DNA of 7,680 bases from Verrucomicrobiota bacterium (lineage in GTDB: Bacteria; Verrucomicrobiota; Verrucomicrobiia; Limisphaerales; UBA11358): assembly GCA_021323835.1 (NCBI GenBank), contig JAJPKI010000381.1, positions 1-7,680 of the forward strand, read 5' to 3'. The notes under the pieces were generated by a model. It was not told where the DNA came from and ran no database searches. It saw only the letters and a program-made list of their open reading frames with translations. Both the position numbers and the translations under genes were made by a program. Each line of letters begins with the position of its first letter. Positions within the stretch are counted from its first letter, which is position 1. Of this stretch, positions 1 through 7,504 are shown piece after piece.

Positions 1-2978
1 AACGGCGTGGTGACTGCAATGCGCGTGCCTGCTGACGGTTTGCTTTGCAAATCAAATTCGCCGCCAATCTCTTCAATGCGCTGGCGCATGTTGCGCAAAC
101 CATCGGCGGTTCCATTATTTGGCGCGTGGTCAAATCCGCGTCCGTTGTCCTCGATGAGAAAACTCACGTCATGCTCGCTCGCAGTAATTTTCAATGAAAC
201 TTCCGTGGCGTTCGCGTGATTGACGATGTTGTTCAGCGCTTCTTTGACGACGAGAAATAAATTATGGCGCAATTCCGTCGGCACCATTTTGTCCGGCACG
301 CGCAATGGCAAATCCACGTGGCAACGAACTTCCGCCATTCTCAAAAATTCCACCGCGAATTGCGCGACGTAATCAATCAAATGGGGCAGGGTGTCGTTGC
401 GCGGATTTACAGCCCACACCGTTTGGTCGAGCGTCTTGATGACTTGTCGCGCGGTGGTGGAAACACGATTGGCGGTTTCGCCGGATTTTTCGGCGTCGTG
501 GCGATAGTCCACCATCAAATCGCTGAGCAAAACAATTTTAGTCAAATGACTTCCCAAATCGTCATGCAAATCGCGCGCGATGCGGGCGCGCTCTTTGTCG
601 AGCGCCGCTTGCGCTTCGAGCATTTGTAATTTGCGTCGCAATCGCCGGAACGAAATATAACGCACGACGACAATTGTCATCGCCGCAAACGCAATCAGCG
701 CGAGCGATTGAAACCACCATTGCTGCCAGAAAAACGGCGTGACCGTAAATGAAAACGACGCGCCGGATTCGTTCCACGCACCGCCGCTGTTGCTGGCGCG
801 GACGCGGAAATGATAATTGCCCGCGGGCAATCGTGCGAAGTCCGCGACGTGTTCGGGATTGGCATCAATCCAATCGTTGTCCAATCCGTCGAGGCGATAT
901 TGCAAGTGCGCATTTTCGGGCGCGGCAAAATTCAGCGCGGTAAATTCAATTTTAATTTCGCGATGATTCGGCGGCAATTCCAGCGGCATGGGTTCGCGCA
1001 AATCCATCGCGCCGTTCAATGGCAGCAATCCGCCGCGCGTTGCGACCGTTTTTCCGTCCACGACGACGCGTTTCAAAAAAATCGGCGGTGGTTTGGAATT
1101 GTCGCAGAGACTTTCAGGATTGATTACGGCCAGCGCGCTGCGCGTGGGAATCCATATTTGTCCGTCGCGGGTGCGCGCGGCTGTCGGCGAAAACCCATAT
1201 TCAGCCTGCAAGCTCGGCAATCCTTCGCCGCGCCCAAAATGAATCGAATGGATGCGCGCATTTGGATTTTCTGACGCCGCAATTAATTCCTGTTCGCGCA
1301 CTTTGAAAATGCCGCGGTCGCCTCCGAACCACAGCCAGCCGTGGCCGTCCGGAACAATTTCCGAAATGTAATCGTCGAATAATCCTTGCGCGGCGGAAAT
1401 GCGGCTGAAATGTCCGTCCTTGAACCGGCCGAGTCCAAATCCCGCATAACCAATCCACAAACTTCCATCGGGCGCGGCGCAAAGGCAGCGAATGGATTTA
1501 GTGCCGCCGGAAACTTCTTCCGTTTTGTTCACGGCGTTTGTGCCGTTGATTTGAAACAAAAGTCCGCTCGACGCGGCGACCCAAATTTCACCGTCGGCGC
1601 CTTGCACGATGGCGCGAATCGAGCGCGCATCGTCCTGCAAAGGAATGTCGGTGAAATGGCCGTCATGAAATAGTTGCAACGCGTGGTTGAATCCGCCAAT
1701 CCATAAATCGCCGTTGCTGCTGACCATCAGCGCGGAAATCGGCGAGACTTCAAGCCCGCGCGATTTGCCGATGGGAGTGAACCGGTCATCTTGAAAACGA
1801 AGCAGCCGGCGGTTTCGCGTGCCAATCCAAACATCGCCATCAGGAGACGCCGCCACGCATGTTGCATTGTCATGCGTCCAGCCGGCATTGGTGGAAATGG
1901 TTTGCCAGCCATCGCCGCCACGCCGCGCGACCAAACCATTTTCCGTCACCGTCCAAAGCGTGCCGCTTTTGTCTTCGCAAACGGATTCGACCGATTCAAA
2001 CGGCAAACCGCTCTGCGTTGTTTCCAAATGGATGGCGCACGGACGCAAACGATTCAATCCGCCGCCGTGCGTTCCCACCCAAATGTTGCCTTCGTTGTCT
2101 TCGAGCAAACTGGAAATTTCCGGATGCGACACGGCAATTTTTTCACAAGTTGAATTATTGAAGCGAAACAATCCGTCGAACGCCGTGCCGACCCAAATTG
2201 CGCCGCGACAATCTTCCAGCACGGCTGACGGTTCAATCCGCGCGTTGGCGTCCGGCAAATCGCCGATTTTATTTAACGTCTCGCCTTCATCGAAATGAAA
2301 CAATTGCGCGCCGGAACAAATCCAAATGCCGCCGTTGCGCGCGGCGGCAAGACAAATTTCGCGGCGGCCCGGTTGTGTCAGCGATTGAAATTTTCCGTCG
2401 CGAAAAATTCCCACTTCACCCTCGCGCGCCAGCCAGAGGCGGCCTTTGGAATCTTTGGCAATGGAACTGATAGCGGCCCACGGCAATCCCATTTGCGGCG
2501 TTATGTCCGTGGCTTTGCCATTTTTCAAAAAACAAATCGCGCCGCCCACATACGAAATCCACAGCGTCCCATCGTCGCCTTCAATCACGGTTCGCGCGGG
2601 CAAATCGTGAAGTCCATTCGTTGGCGAGCTCATGGCCACTTTATCCGGATTTAAATTCAGCAGCGTGCCGCGGTCCGTTTGCAGCCACAACCCGCCGGAA
2701 TCATTTGTGCGCAAGGCGACGATGCCGCGATTGGCGGAGCCGATAAAATTGGTCAGGGAAATTTCATCGAAGGCGACGCCGTCGAATCGCGCCAGTCCCA
2801 GCGGCGTGGCGACCCATAAAAATCCGTCGGGAGTTTGGGCCAGGCCGTTGATGCTGTTGTTGGGCAGGCCGTCCTCGGTTTGCCATGCGCGCGCGAACCA
2901 GTCGGAATTGGTGGAAGCCGCCGTGGCTGCGGCAGTGAAACCAACAATTGCGGCGCAAAGAAAGGCGAAAGTCCGCAT
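1..2978 (-). CDS. Two-component regulator propeller sensor histidine kinase (3' end cut by window edge)
   Basis: An unbroken minus-strand frame gives 992 residues and runs off the window edge just after the ATPase domain, so only a few C-terminal residues should be missing. Residues 1-21 form a signal peptide (MRTFAFLCAAIVGF..., small residues before Ser22). Residues about 33-625 hold some 13-14 repeats with D/N-G-x-[IL]-W-[IV]-[GA] cores, the first being GLPNNSINGLAQTPDGFLWV, enough for two seven-bladed propellers. A Y_Y_Y-type domain follows (LQYRLDGLDNDW near 692-703), then one transmembrane helix (about 756-774) and a short coiled linker. The HisKA_3 box is RIARDLHDDLGSHL with phospho-acceptor His805. 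HATPase_c has the N box EALNNIVNHAN (Asn916/917), the G1 box DNGRGF (Asp944) and a G2 box at GLRNM (960-964). The kinase should sense outside the cytoplasm and phosphorylate a NarL/FixJ-type regulator. It has no receiver or DNA-binding domain within the window. The ATG at 2978 has GGAG about 6 bases upstream, and no in-frame start lies just before it. The ligand is unknown. Confidence 0.93.
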   Translation of the reverse strand, partial: MRTFAFLCAAIVGFTAAATAASTNSDWFARAWQTEDGLPNNSINGLAQTPDGFLWVATPLGLARFDGVAFDEISLTNFIGSANRGIVALRTNDSGGLWLQTDRGTLLNLNPDKVAMSSPTNGLHDLPARTVIEGDDGTLWISYVGGAICFLKNGKATDITPQMGLPWAAISSIAKDSKGRLWLAREGEVGIFRDGKFQSLTQPGRREICLAAARNGGIWICSGAQLFHFDEGETLNKIGDLPDANARIEPSAVLEDCRGAIWVGTAFDGLFRFNNSTCEKIAVSHPEISSLLEDNEGNIWVGTHGGGLNRLRPCAIHLETTQSGLPFESVESVCEDKSGTLWTVTENGLVARRGGDGWQTISTNAGWTHDNATCVAASPDGDVWIGTRNRRLLRFQDDRFTPIGKSRGLEVSPISALMVSSNGDLWIGGFNHALQLFHDGHFTDIPLQDDARSIRAIVQGADGEIWVAASSGLLFQINGTNAVNKTEEVSGGTKSIRCLCAAPDGSLWIGYAGFGLGRFKDGHFSRISAAQGLFDDYISEIVPDGHGWLWFGGDRGIFKVREQELIAASENPNARIHSIHFGRGEGLPSLQAEYGFSPTAARTRDGQIWIPTRSALAVINPESLCDNSKPPPIFLKRVVVDGKTVATRGGLLPLNGAMDLREPMPLELPPNHREIKIEFTALNFAAPENAHLQYRLDGLDNDWIDANPEHVADFARLPAGNYHFRVRASNSGGAWNESGASFSFTVTPFFWQQWWFQSLALIAFAAMTIVVVRYISFRRLRRKLQMLEAQAALDKERARIARDLHDDLGSHLTKIVLLSDLMVDYRHDAEKSGETANRVSTTARQVIKTLDQTVWAVNPRNDTLPHLIDYVAQFAVEFLRMAEVRCHVDLPLRVPDKMVPTELRHNLFLVVKEALNNIVNHANATEVSLKITASEHDVSFLIEDNGRGFDHAPNNGTADGLRNMRQRIEEIGGEFDLQSKPSAGTRIAVTTP

Positions 2979-3125
2979 GACGCTCCAATGGATTTTATGA
3001 AGAATATAAAAAATTTCGCGCCTTCGCAATTGAATTGTCATACAAAAGGATGATTGTCAGTTTTTGCGATGGCGATAATGTAGGCGTTCACCAAGGCGCG
3101 GCGTAGAAATGCGGCGCTTTCAACT
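2979..3125. promoter_or_regulatory. Divergent intergenic region between kinase and chitinase genes
   Basis: This AT-richer stretch must hold the promoters of both divergent genes. Toward the chitinase, TTGTCA at 3054-3059 and GATAAT at 3074-3079 resemble -35 and -10 boxes, but the 14-base spacer is short. Toward the kinase, TTGCGA (complement of 3024-3029) and TATTCT (complement of 3001-3006) are 17 bases apart but match consensus poorly. The motif TGAATTGTCA at 3031-3040 recurs as TGATTGTCA at 3051-3059, starts 20 bases apart, which is about two helical turns and could be a regulator site. All promoter assignments are weak inference. Confidence 0.35.
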
Positions 3126-3132
3126 AAAGGAG
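3126..3132 (+). promoter_or_regulatory. Shine-Dalgarno site that decides the chitinase start
   Basis: AAAGGAG lies 9 bases before the ATG at 3142. It supports that ATG over the in-frame ATG at 3109, which would add 11 polar residues ahead of a normal signal peptide and would place this site inside the coding sequence. Confidence 0.8.
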
Positions 3133-3141
3133 AATATAAAT

Positions 3142-4503
3142 ATGAAGTTCCAGAAAATTAAAATGCTCGCGCTCGGCCTTTTGCTGGCCGGGGCAATTCA
3201 AAACTCGTTTGCCTTTCGCGTCGTCGGATATTTTCCGTCTTGGCAAGGCAACGTCAGCGACATTCAGTTCGGTAAAGTCACACACGTCAATTACGCGTTT
3301 CTGCTGCCGAATTCCAACGGCAGTTTGCAGACGATTGACAACGCGTCCAAATTGCAGAGCCTCGTCACGTCCGCGCACAACGCCGGAGTGAAAGTTTCCA
3401 TCTCGGTCGGCGGCTGGAACAACGGCGACGACAGCGCGTTCGTTTCGCTCGCGGGAAATTCCAGTTATCGGACCGCATTCGTCAACAACATCGTCAACTT
3501 CATCACCCAATACAATTTGGATGGCGTGGACATTGATTGGGAATATCCGAGCAGTTCATCCGAATCGAGCAATTACACGACGCTCATGGGACAACTCGCC
3601 AGCGCGATGCACAGCCGCGGCAAATTACTCACGGCGGCGGTCATCGCTTACGGTTCTACCGGCGATTATATTTCCACCACCGTGTTTGGCGATGTGGATT
3701 GGCTGAACATCATGGATTACGACAACACGGATGGCGTCGGTCAATCTACCTACGCCTCCGCCATCACTGCGGTTAATTATTGGGTTGGTCGCGGCTTGTC
3801 CAAATCGAAAGCGGAACTCGGCGTGCCGTTTTACAGCGACCCTTCCGATTATGCGTTCTGGGATTTGTTGCAACGTGGAGCCAGTCCGAATTCCGATACC
3901 TGGGGCAGCGAAGGCTACAACGGCATTCCGACCATCCAGAACAAAACAAAATACGCCGTCACCAACGGCATCGGCGGCATGATGATTTGGGAATTGTCCG
4001 AAGACGCGACCGGCGCCAACTCGCTGCTCTCGGCGATGTATAGCACCATTCAACAATACAGCGGTGGCGGCGGAAACTTCAGCGGCATTTACAAAATCCA
4101 AAACGAAGCCAGCGGCCTTGTCTTGAACAATCAAGGCTCGCTCACAAATGGCTCGGCCATCACGCAATGGACGTCCACGACCACGAGCTCGAATTTGGAT
4201 TGGCAATTCATCCCCACCAGCGGCGGCTATTATCAAATCAATAATTGTAAGAGTGGAAAAGACGCCGTCGTCCAAAGCGCTTCCATGTCGCAAGGCGCGG
4301 GAATTATCCAATGGGATTTCGGCTCGTCAGGCGACGACCAATGGCTGCCGCAATCGAACAGCGACGGCAGCTATACGTTTGTGAATTTGCACAGCGGTTT
4401 GGTTCTCGAAGACCCGGCGTCGAGCACGAACAAGACGACGCAAATGGACCAATGGGGCGCCAATAGTGGCGCAAACCAGAAATGGAAATTGTTGAAGCAG
4501 TAA
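3142..4503 (+). CDS. Secreted GH18 chitinase with C-terminal ricin-type beta-trefoil lectin domain
   Basis: The 453-residue product should hydrolyse beta-1,4-N-acetylglucosamine polymers outside the cytoplasm by substrate-assisted catalysis, as the GH18 family does. Residues 1-24 are a Sec signal peptide (MKFQKIKMLALGLLLAG...SFA, cleavage before Phe25). The GH18 barrel spans about 25-305. It shows the SxGG strand (SVGGW, 88-92), the catalytic DGVDIDWEY motif with Asp127, Asp130, Asp132 and acid/base Glu134, the substrate-binding MDYD (191-194) and the last-strand Trp283 (MIWEL). The barrel is compact, with no room for the alpha+beta chitin-insertion domain of processive enzymes. A SGGGGN linker (307-312) leads to a ricin-like trefoil (315-453) with QxW-type repeats such as ITQW (340-343), IIQWDF and MDQW, ending in NQKWKLL. 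The trefoil probably binds glycan. An endo-acting N-acetylglucosaminidase on other beta-GlcNAc substrates is an alternative. The start is set by AAAGGAG nine bases upstream. Confidence 0.93.
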   Translation: MKFQKIKMLALGLLLAGAIQNSFAFRVVGYFPSWQGNVSDIQFGKVTHVNYAFLLPNSNGSLQTIDNASKLQSLVTSAHNAGVKVSISVGGWNNGDDSAFVSLAGNSSYRTAFVNNIVNFITQYNLDGVDIDWEYPSSSSESSNYTTLMGQLASAMHSRGKLLTAAVIAYGSTGDYISTTVFGDVDWLNIMDYDNTDGVGQSTYASAITAVNYWVGRGLSKSKAELGVPFYSDPSDYAFWDLLQRGASPNSDTWGSEGYNGIPTIQNKTKYAVTNGIGGMMIWELSEDATGANSLLSAMYSTIQQYSGGGGNFSGIYKIQNEASGLVLNNQGSLTNGSAITQWTSTTTSSNLDWQFIPTSGGYYQINNCKSGKDAVVQSASMSQGAGIIQWDFGSSGDDQWLPQSNSDGSYTFVNLHSGLVLEDPASSTNKTTQMDQWGANSGANQKWKLLKQ

Positions 4504-4519
4504 AATTTTGTGGGTGACA

Positions 4520-4555
4520 AAACGGCGGCAGGTTCGCAAGAGCTTGTCGCCGTTT
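4520..4555 (+). terminator. Stem-loop after the chitinase stop codon, probable terminator
   Basis: Starting 17 bases after the TAA, positions 4520-4534 pair with 4541-4555 around a six-base loop. The outer eight pairs (AAACGGCG with CGCCGTTT) are perfect; the inner seven include three G-U wobbles. Only three T residues follow directly, so it fits a weak intrinsic terminator or a 3'-end stabilising hairpin. It suggests that the downstream GH2 gene has its own transcript. Confidence 0.55.
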
Positions 4556-4574
4556 CACACTTGTTTGCCACGAA

Positions 4575-4580
4575 TATAAT
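4575..4580 (+). promoter_or_regulatory. Candidate -10 box for the GH2 gene
   Basis: A perfect TATAAT sits after the stem-loop and about 35 bases before the ATG at 4615, which would leave a leader of roughly 27 bases. No good -35 hexamer is visible at 16-18 bases upstream, so activator dependence or chance occurrence are both possible. Confidence 0.4.
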
Positions 4581-4614
4581 TGTTTGCGCACAGCTTTTTT
4601 CAGACATTATCACT

Positions 4615-7239
4615 ATGCGTCTGCCTGAAATGAAATGCACCAAAAGGATTTCTTTATTTTCGATTTTTGCGACAGTTTTAATTTTCGCCGGAAATCTTTT
4701 TGCCGCTGAATCGTCACGAGAAAAATTGCCATTTGATTTCGGCTGGAAATTTCATCTTGGCGATGCGCCGGACGCGGGAACGAATCTGGATTATCCCGAA
4801 GTTTCCGATTTGGCGAAGACACGCGTGGACGAAGTCGGGCACGAAGGCGAATTGGCAAATGTGGCAGACGCTGCGACGAAAAATTTGGGCGCGGATGTTT
4901 CCTTCGTCCAAAATAATTTCGACGACGGCAAATGGCGGCAATTGGATTTGCCGCATGATTGGGCGGTGGAATTGCCGTTCGACGAAAAGGCGGACATGAT
5001 GCACGGCTTCAAACCGGTCGGCACAAATTATTTGCAGAACAGCATCGGCTGGTATCGCAAAGAATTTGATTTACCCGCGGGCGACAAAGGAAAAATTCTG
5101 TGGCTGGATTTCGACGGCGTCTATCGCAATTCACTCGTGTGGCTGAACGGCCATTGCCTCGGACGACATTTGAGCGGTTACAGCAGTTTTCGTTACGACA
5201 TCAGCCGGTTTGCAAATTATGGCGGCACAAATGTTTTGGTTGTGCGCGTTGATGCGTCGCGATTTGAAGGATGGTTTTACGAAGGCGCGGGAATTTATCG
5301 TCATGTCTGGCTGGAAAAAACATCGCCCATTGCCATTGCGCCGGATGGAATTTTTGTGTGGAGTGAATTCAAAAGCAATACGCCTGCTTCCAATTGGCCG
5401 GTGACTGTCCGTGTCCAAGCCAAATTGCAAAACTCCCGCATCGGCTTTACAGAAGCGGTTTTGAAATGTGAATTAATAAATCCAAATGGTGAAACGGCGG
5501 ATTCAATTGCTCAAACCATTAATCTAAACTCATATTCTGAAGAACAAATTAAATCGACCTTTGATTTGTTCCCATCGAATAGCGTTATTGAAATGATTAC
5601 TATGCCAGACGAAAGCGCTGGTTGGAATCCTTTGGAACTCTGGTCTCCCGAAAATCCAAAACTTTACAAACTCATCACAACGGTTGAAGTCAACAGCAAC
5701 GTCGTTGACCGCGTTGAAACTGAATTTGGAATTCGCACCATTGCCTTCGACCCGACGAACGGATTTTTGCTGAACGGCAAGCCGTATTTTCTCAAAGGCA
5801 CTTGCGAGCATCAAGACCACGCTGGCGTCGGCACGGCAATGCCCGATGCGCTGCAGGATTTTCGGATAAAAATCTTAAAGGAGATGGGCTGCAACGCCAT
5901 CCGCACATCGCACAATCCGCCGACGCCGGAATTACTCGCCGCGTGCGACCGGCTCGGCATGTTGGTCATGGACGAAAATCGCCGTATGGACGACAGCAAT
6001 TACGAATCGAACGAATTGAAAAATTTGATTCTGCGCGACCGGAATCATCCAAGCGTTTTTCTTTGGTCGCTCGGAAATGAAGAAGTTGATTTGCAAGGCA
6101 ACAAAACGAAGGGCGAAGAAGCCGCGCGTGCGCATGAAGCTTCAACCAAAATTGCCACGGCGACGCAAAATGTCGCGCACGAAATTGACCCGACGCGGCT
6201 TTGCACGGTCGCGATGAACGGCGGCATCGGCGAAGGATTTTCCAAAGTGATTGACGTGCAGGGCTGGAATTACACGTGGGCGGGCGACCCGGATAAATAT
6301 CACGCGTCGCATCCGAACACGCCGCAAATCGGAACGGAAACCGCCAGCACGCGCAGCACGCGCGGCATTTACGAAAACGACAAAGAGCGCGGCTACTTGA
6401 GCGCTTATGATTTGAACACGACGCATTATTTGCTCATGAACGGCGTGAAATCGAATTTGACGGCGGAAGGCTGGTGGAAATTTTATTTCGCACGGCCTTA
6501 CATGTCCGGCGTTTTCAATTGGACGGGTTTTGATTATCGCGGCGAGCCGGTGCCTTACAAATGGCCTGTCATTAATTCGCTCTTCGGCTGCATCGACATG
6601 TGCGGTTTTCCGAAGGACGATTTTTATTATTACCAATCCGCTTGGACGGACAAACCGATGGTGCATTTGCTGCCGCATTGGAATTGGTCCGGCAAAGAAG
6701 GCCAGCCGATTGACCTCTGGTGCTACAGCAATTGCAAGGAAGTGGAATTATTTCTGAACGGCAAAAGTCTCGGCAAAAAAACCATGGAACCGAACGGTCA
6801 TTTGGAATGGTCGGTGAATTACGAGCCGGGCACTTTGAACGCAAAAGGTTTTGATGCGAATGGAAAATTAATTGCCGAAACCAAAGTAGAAACGACGGGC
6901 GCGCCGGCAGCGATTCAACTTTCGCCCGACCGCACGACCATTTCTGCCGACGGCGAAGATTGCAGTGTCGTGAATGTTTCCGTTGTGGATGAGCAGGGCA
7001 GGGTAGTGCCGACGGCGGACAACCTGATTCATTTTGAATTGAGCGGCGCCGGAAAAATTATTGGCGTCGGCAATGGCGATTCAAGCAGCCACGAAGCGGA
7101 CAAAGCGAGCGAACGAAAAGCTTTCAACGGCTGGGCGCAAGTCATTGTGCAGGGAACACAAAATTCCGGCGCAATCAAATTGACAGCCACGTCGGAGAAA
7201 TTAAAAGACGCGACGGTAAAAATTTCTTCGCAAAACTAG
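4615..7239 (+). CDS. Secreted glycoside hydrolase family 2 enzyme (beta-galactosidase-like, with DUF4982 and GH2 C5 domains)
   Basis: The 874-residue product is a retaining exo-glycosidase of family GH2, most likely removing terminal beta-galactosides or a related sugar; substrate cannot be read from sequence. Residues 1-31 contain a Sec signal peptide (MKCTKRISLFSIFATVLIF..., FAA before Glu32). The GH2 sugar-binding sandwich (38 to about 235) opens with FDFGWKFHLGD and includes LPHDW (112-116) and GWYRKEFDLP. An Ig-like sandwich covers about 243-372. The TIM barrel (about 375-680) carries RTSHNPP (430-436), the acid/base Glu489 in WSLGNEE and the nucleophile Glu575 in IGTET. DUF4982-like (about 681-745) and GH2 C-terminal domain 5-like (about 762-874) modules follow. 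No clear Shine-Dalgarno supports any start. ATG 4615 and ATG 4630 both give a signal peptide, with 4630 the tidier. The ATG at 4510 would run through the stem-loop and bury the signal peptide. Beta-glucuronidase or beta-mannosidase activity is possible. Confidence 0.92.
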   Translation: MRLPEMKCTKRISLFSIFATVLIFAGNLFAAESSREKLPFDFGWKFHLGDAPDAGTNLDYPEVSDLAKTRVDEVGHEGELANVADAATKNLGADVSFVQNNFDDGKWRQLDLPHDWAVELPFDEKADMMHGFKPVGTNYLQNSIGWYRKEFDLPAGDKGKILWLDFDGVYRNSLVWLNGHCLGRHLSGYSSFRYDISRFANYGGTNVLVVRVDASRFEGWFYEGAGIYRHVWLEKTSPIAIAPDGIFVWSEFKSNTPASNWPVTVRVQAKLQNSRIGFTEAVLKCELINPNGETADSIAQTINLNSYSEEQIKSTFDLFPSNSVIEMITMPDESAGWNPLELWSPENPKLYKLITTVEVNSNVVDRVETEFGIRTIAFDPTNGFLLNGKPYFLKGTCEHQDHAGVGTAMPDALQDFRIKILKEMGCNAIRTSHNPPTPELLAACDRLGMLVMDENRRMDDSNYESNELKNLILRDRNHPSVFLWSLGNEEVDLQGNKTKGEEAARAHEASTKIATATQNVAHEIDPTRLCTVAMNGGIGEGFSKVIDVQGWNYTWAGDPDKYHASHPNTPQIGTETASTRSTRGIYENDKERGYLSAYDLNTTHYLLMNGVKSNLTAEGWWKFYFARPYMSGVFNWTGFDYRGEPVPYKWPVINSLFGCIDMCGFPKDDFYYYQSAWTDKPMVHLLPHWNWSGKEGQPIDLWCYSNCKEVELFLNGKSLGKKTMEPNGHLEWSVNYEPGTLNAKGFDANGKLIAETKVETTGAPAAIQLSPDRTTISADGEDCSVVNVSVVDEQGRVVPTADNLIHFELSGAGKIIGVGNGDSSSHEADKASERKAFNGWAQVIVQGTQNSGAIKLTATSEKLKDATVKISSQN

Positions 7240-7270
7240 ACTTGCTTCACAACGTTCTACAACTCCCTCC

Positions 7271-7326
7271 CGCTTGCGCCAGCGAAGTGCGATTCTGCGC
7301 AGAAAGCGCCGAAGGTAACTGTTTTT
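7271..7326 (+). terminator. Possible transcription terminator after the GH2 gene
   Basis: Two adjacent hairpins are possible: 7271-7278 with 7283-7289 (one bulged G), and 7287-7296 with 7301-7309 (internal loop). A T5 run comes at 7322-7326, about 12 bases after the second stem, too far for a classical intrinsic terminator. The call rests on location and pairing only. Confidence 0.3.
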
Positions 7327-7375
7327 GCTAACGCTCACAGACTGTCGATTGATTTATTTAGGGAACCCTGCAATG

Positions 7376-7410
7376 TGCAATTACAAAATCATTGTCCATG
7401 CAATTTACAA
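7376..7410. repeat. Imperfect direct repeat TGCAATTACAA / TGCAATTTACAA
   Basis: The copies are at 7376-7386 and 7399-7410, starts 23 bases apart, upstream of the ActA-like gene. A further TGCAAT lies at 7369. The near two-turn spacing would suit a dimeric regulator, but AT-rich chance repetition is a real alternative. Confidence 0.4.
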
Positions 7411-7504
7411 TTCACGCTTCTGCTAATGGTTGTGCTGTTTGGATTTTCGCAATCCCTTTATTGGCACATGCGTAGCTAAATTTCTCCGATTAGCGTGACC
7501 GCGT

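Larger units (their letters stand above)
7240..7504. other. Non-coding spacer between the GH2 and ActA-like genes
   Basis: I see no convincing gene in these 265 bases. The left half holds hairpin-forming sequence (7271-7309) and the palindrome TTCTGCGCAGAA (7293-7304). The right half is AT-rich with repeated TGCAAT (7369, 7376, 7399), and GGATT/AATCC (7441-7455) can form a small hairpin. It probably combines the 3' end of the glycosidase transcript with the promoter of the respiratory operon, but no clear -35/-10 pair stands out. Confidence 0.6.

Noticed and set aside
264..2654. Several plus-strand open frames of about 90-160 codons opposite the kinase gene
   Set aside because: They lie antisense to a continuous 992-codon frame with clear domains and have Arg-rich, low-complexity products with no family features.
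3625..4311. Minus-strand open frame of 228 codons across the chitinase
   Set aside because: It is antisense to a gene with intact catalytic motifs, and its product shows no recognisable domain.
4510..4614. Upstream extension of the GH2 gene to an ATG at 4510
   Set aside because: It would start seven bases after the chitinase stop, run through the stem-loop and -10 box, and bury a canonical signal peptide about 40 residues inside the protein.
6142..6678. Minus-strand open frame of 178 codons across the GH2 barrel
   Set aside because: It is the codon-bias shadow of the GH2 gene, with an Arg/Ala/Val-rich product and no domain.
7293..7304. Twelve-base palindrome TTCTGCGCAGAA as an operator
   Set aside because: It is a single copy that overlaps a hairpin-forming region after the GH2 gene, so it is more simply explained as part of an RNA 3' end.
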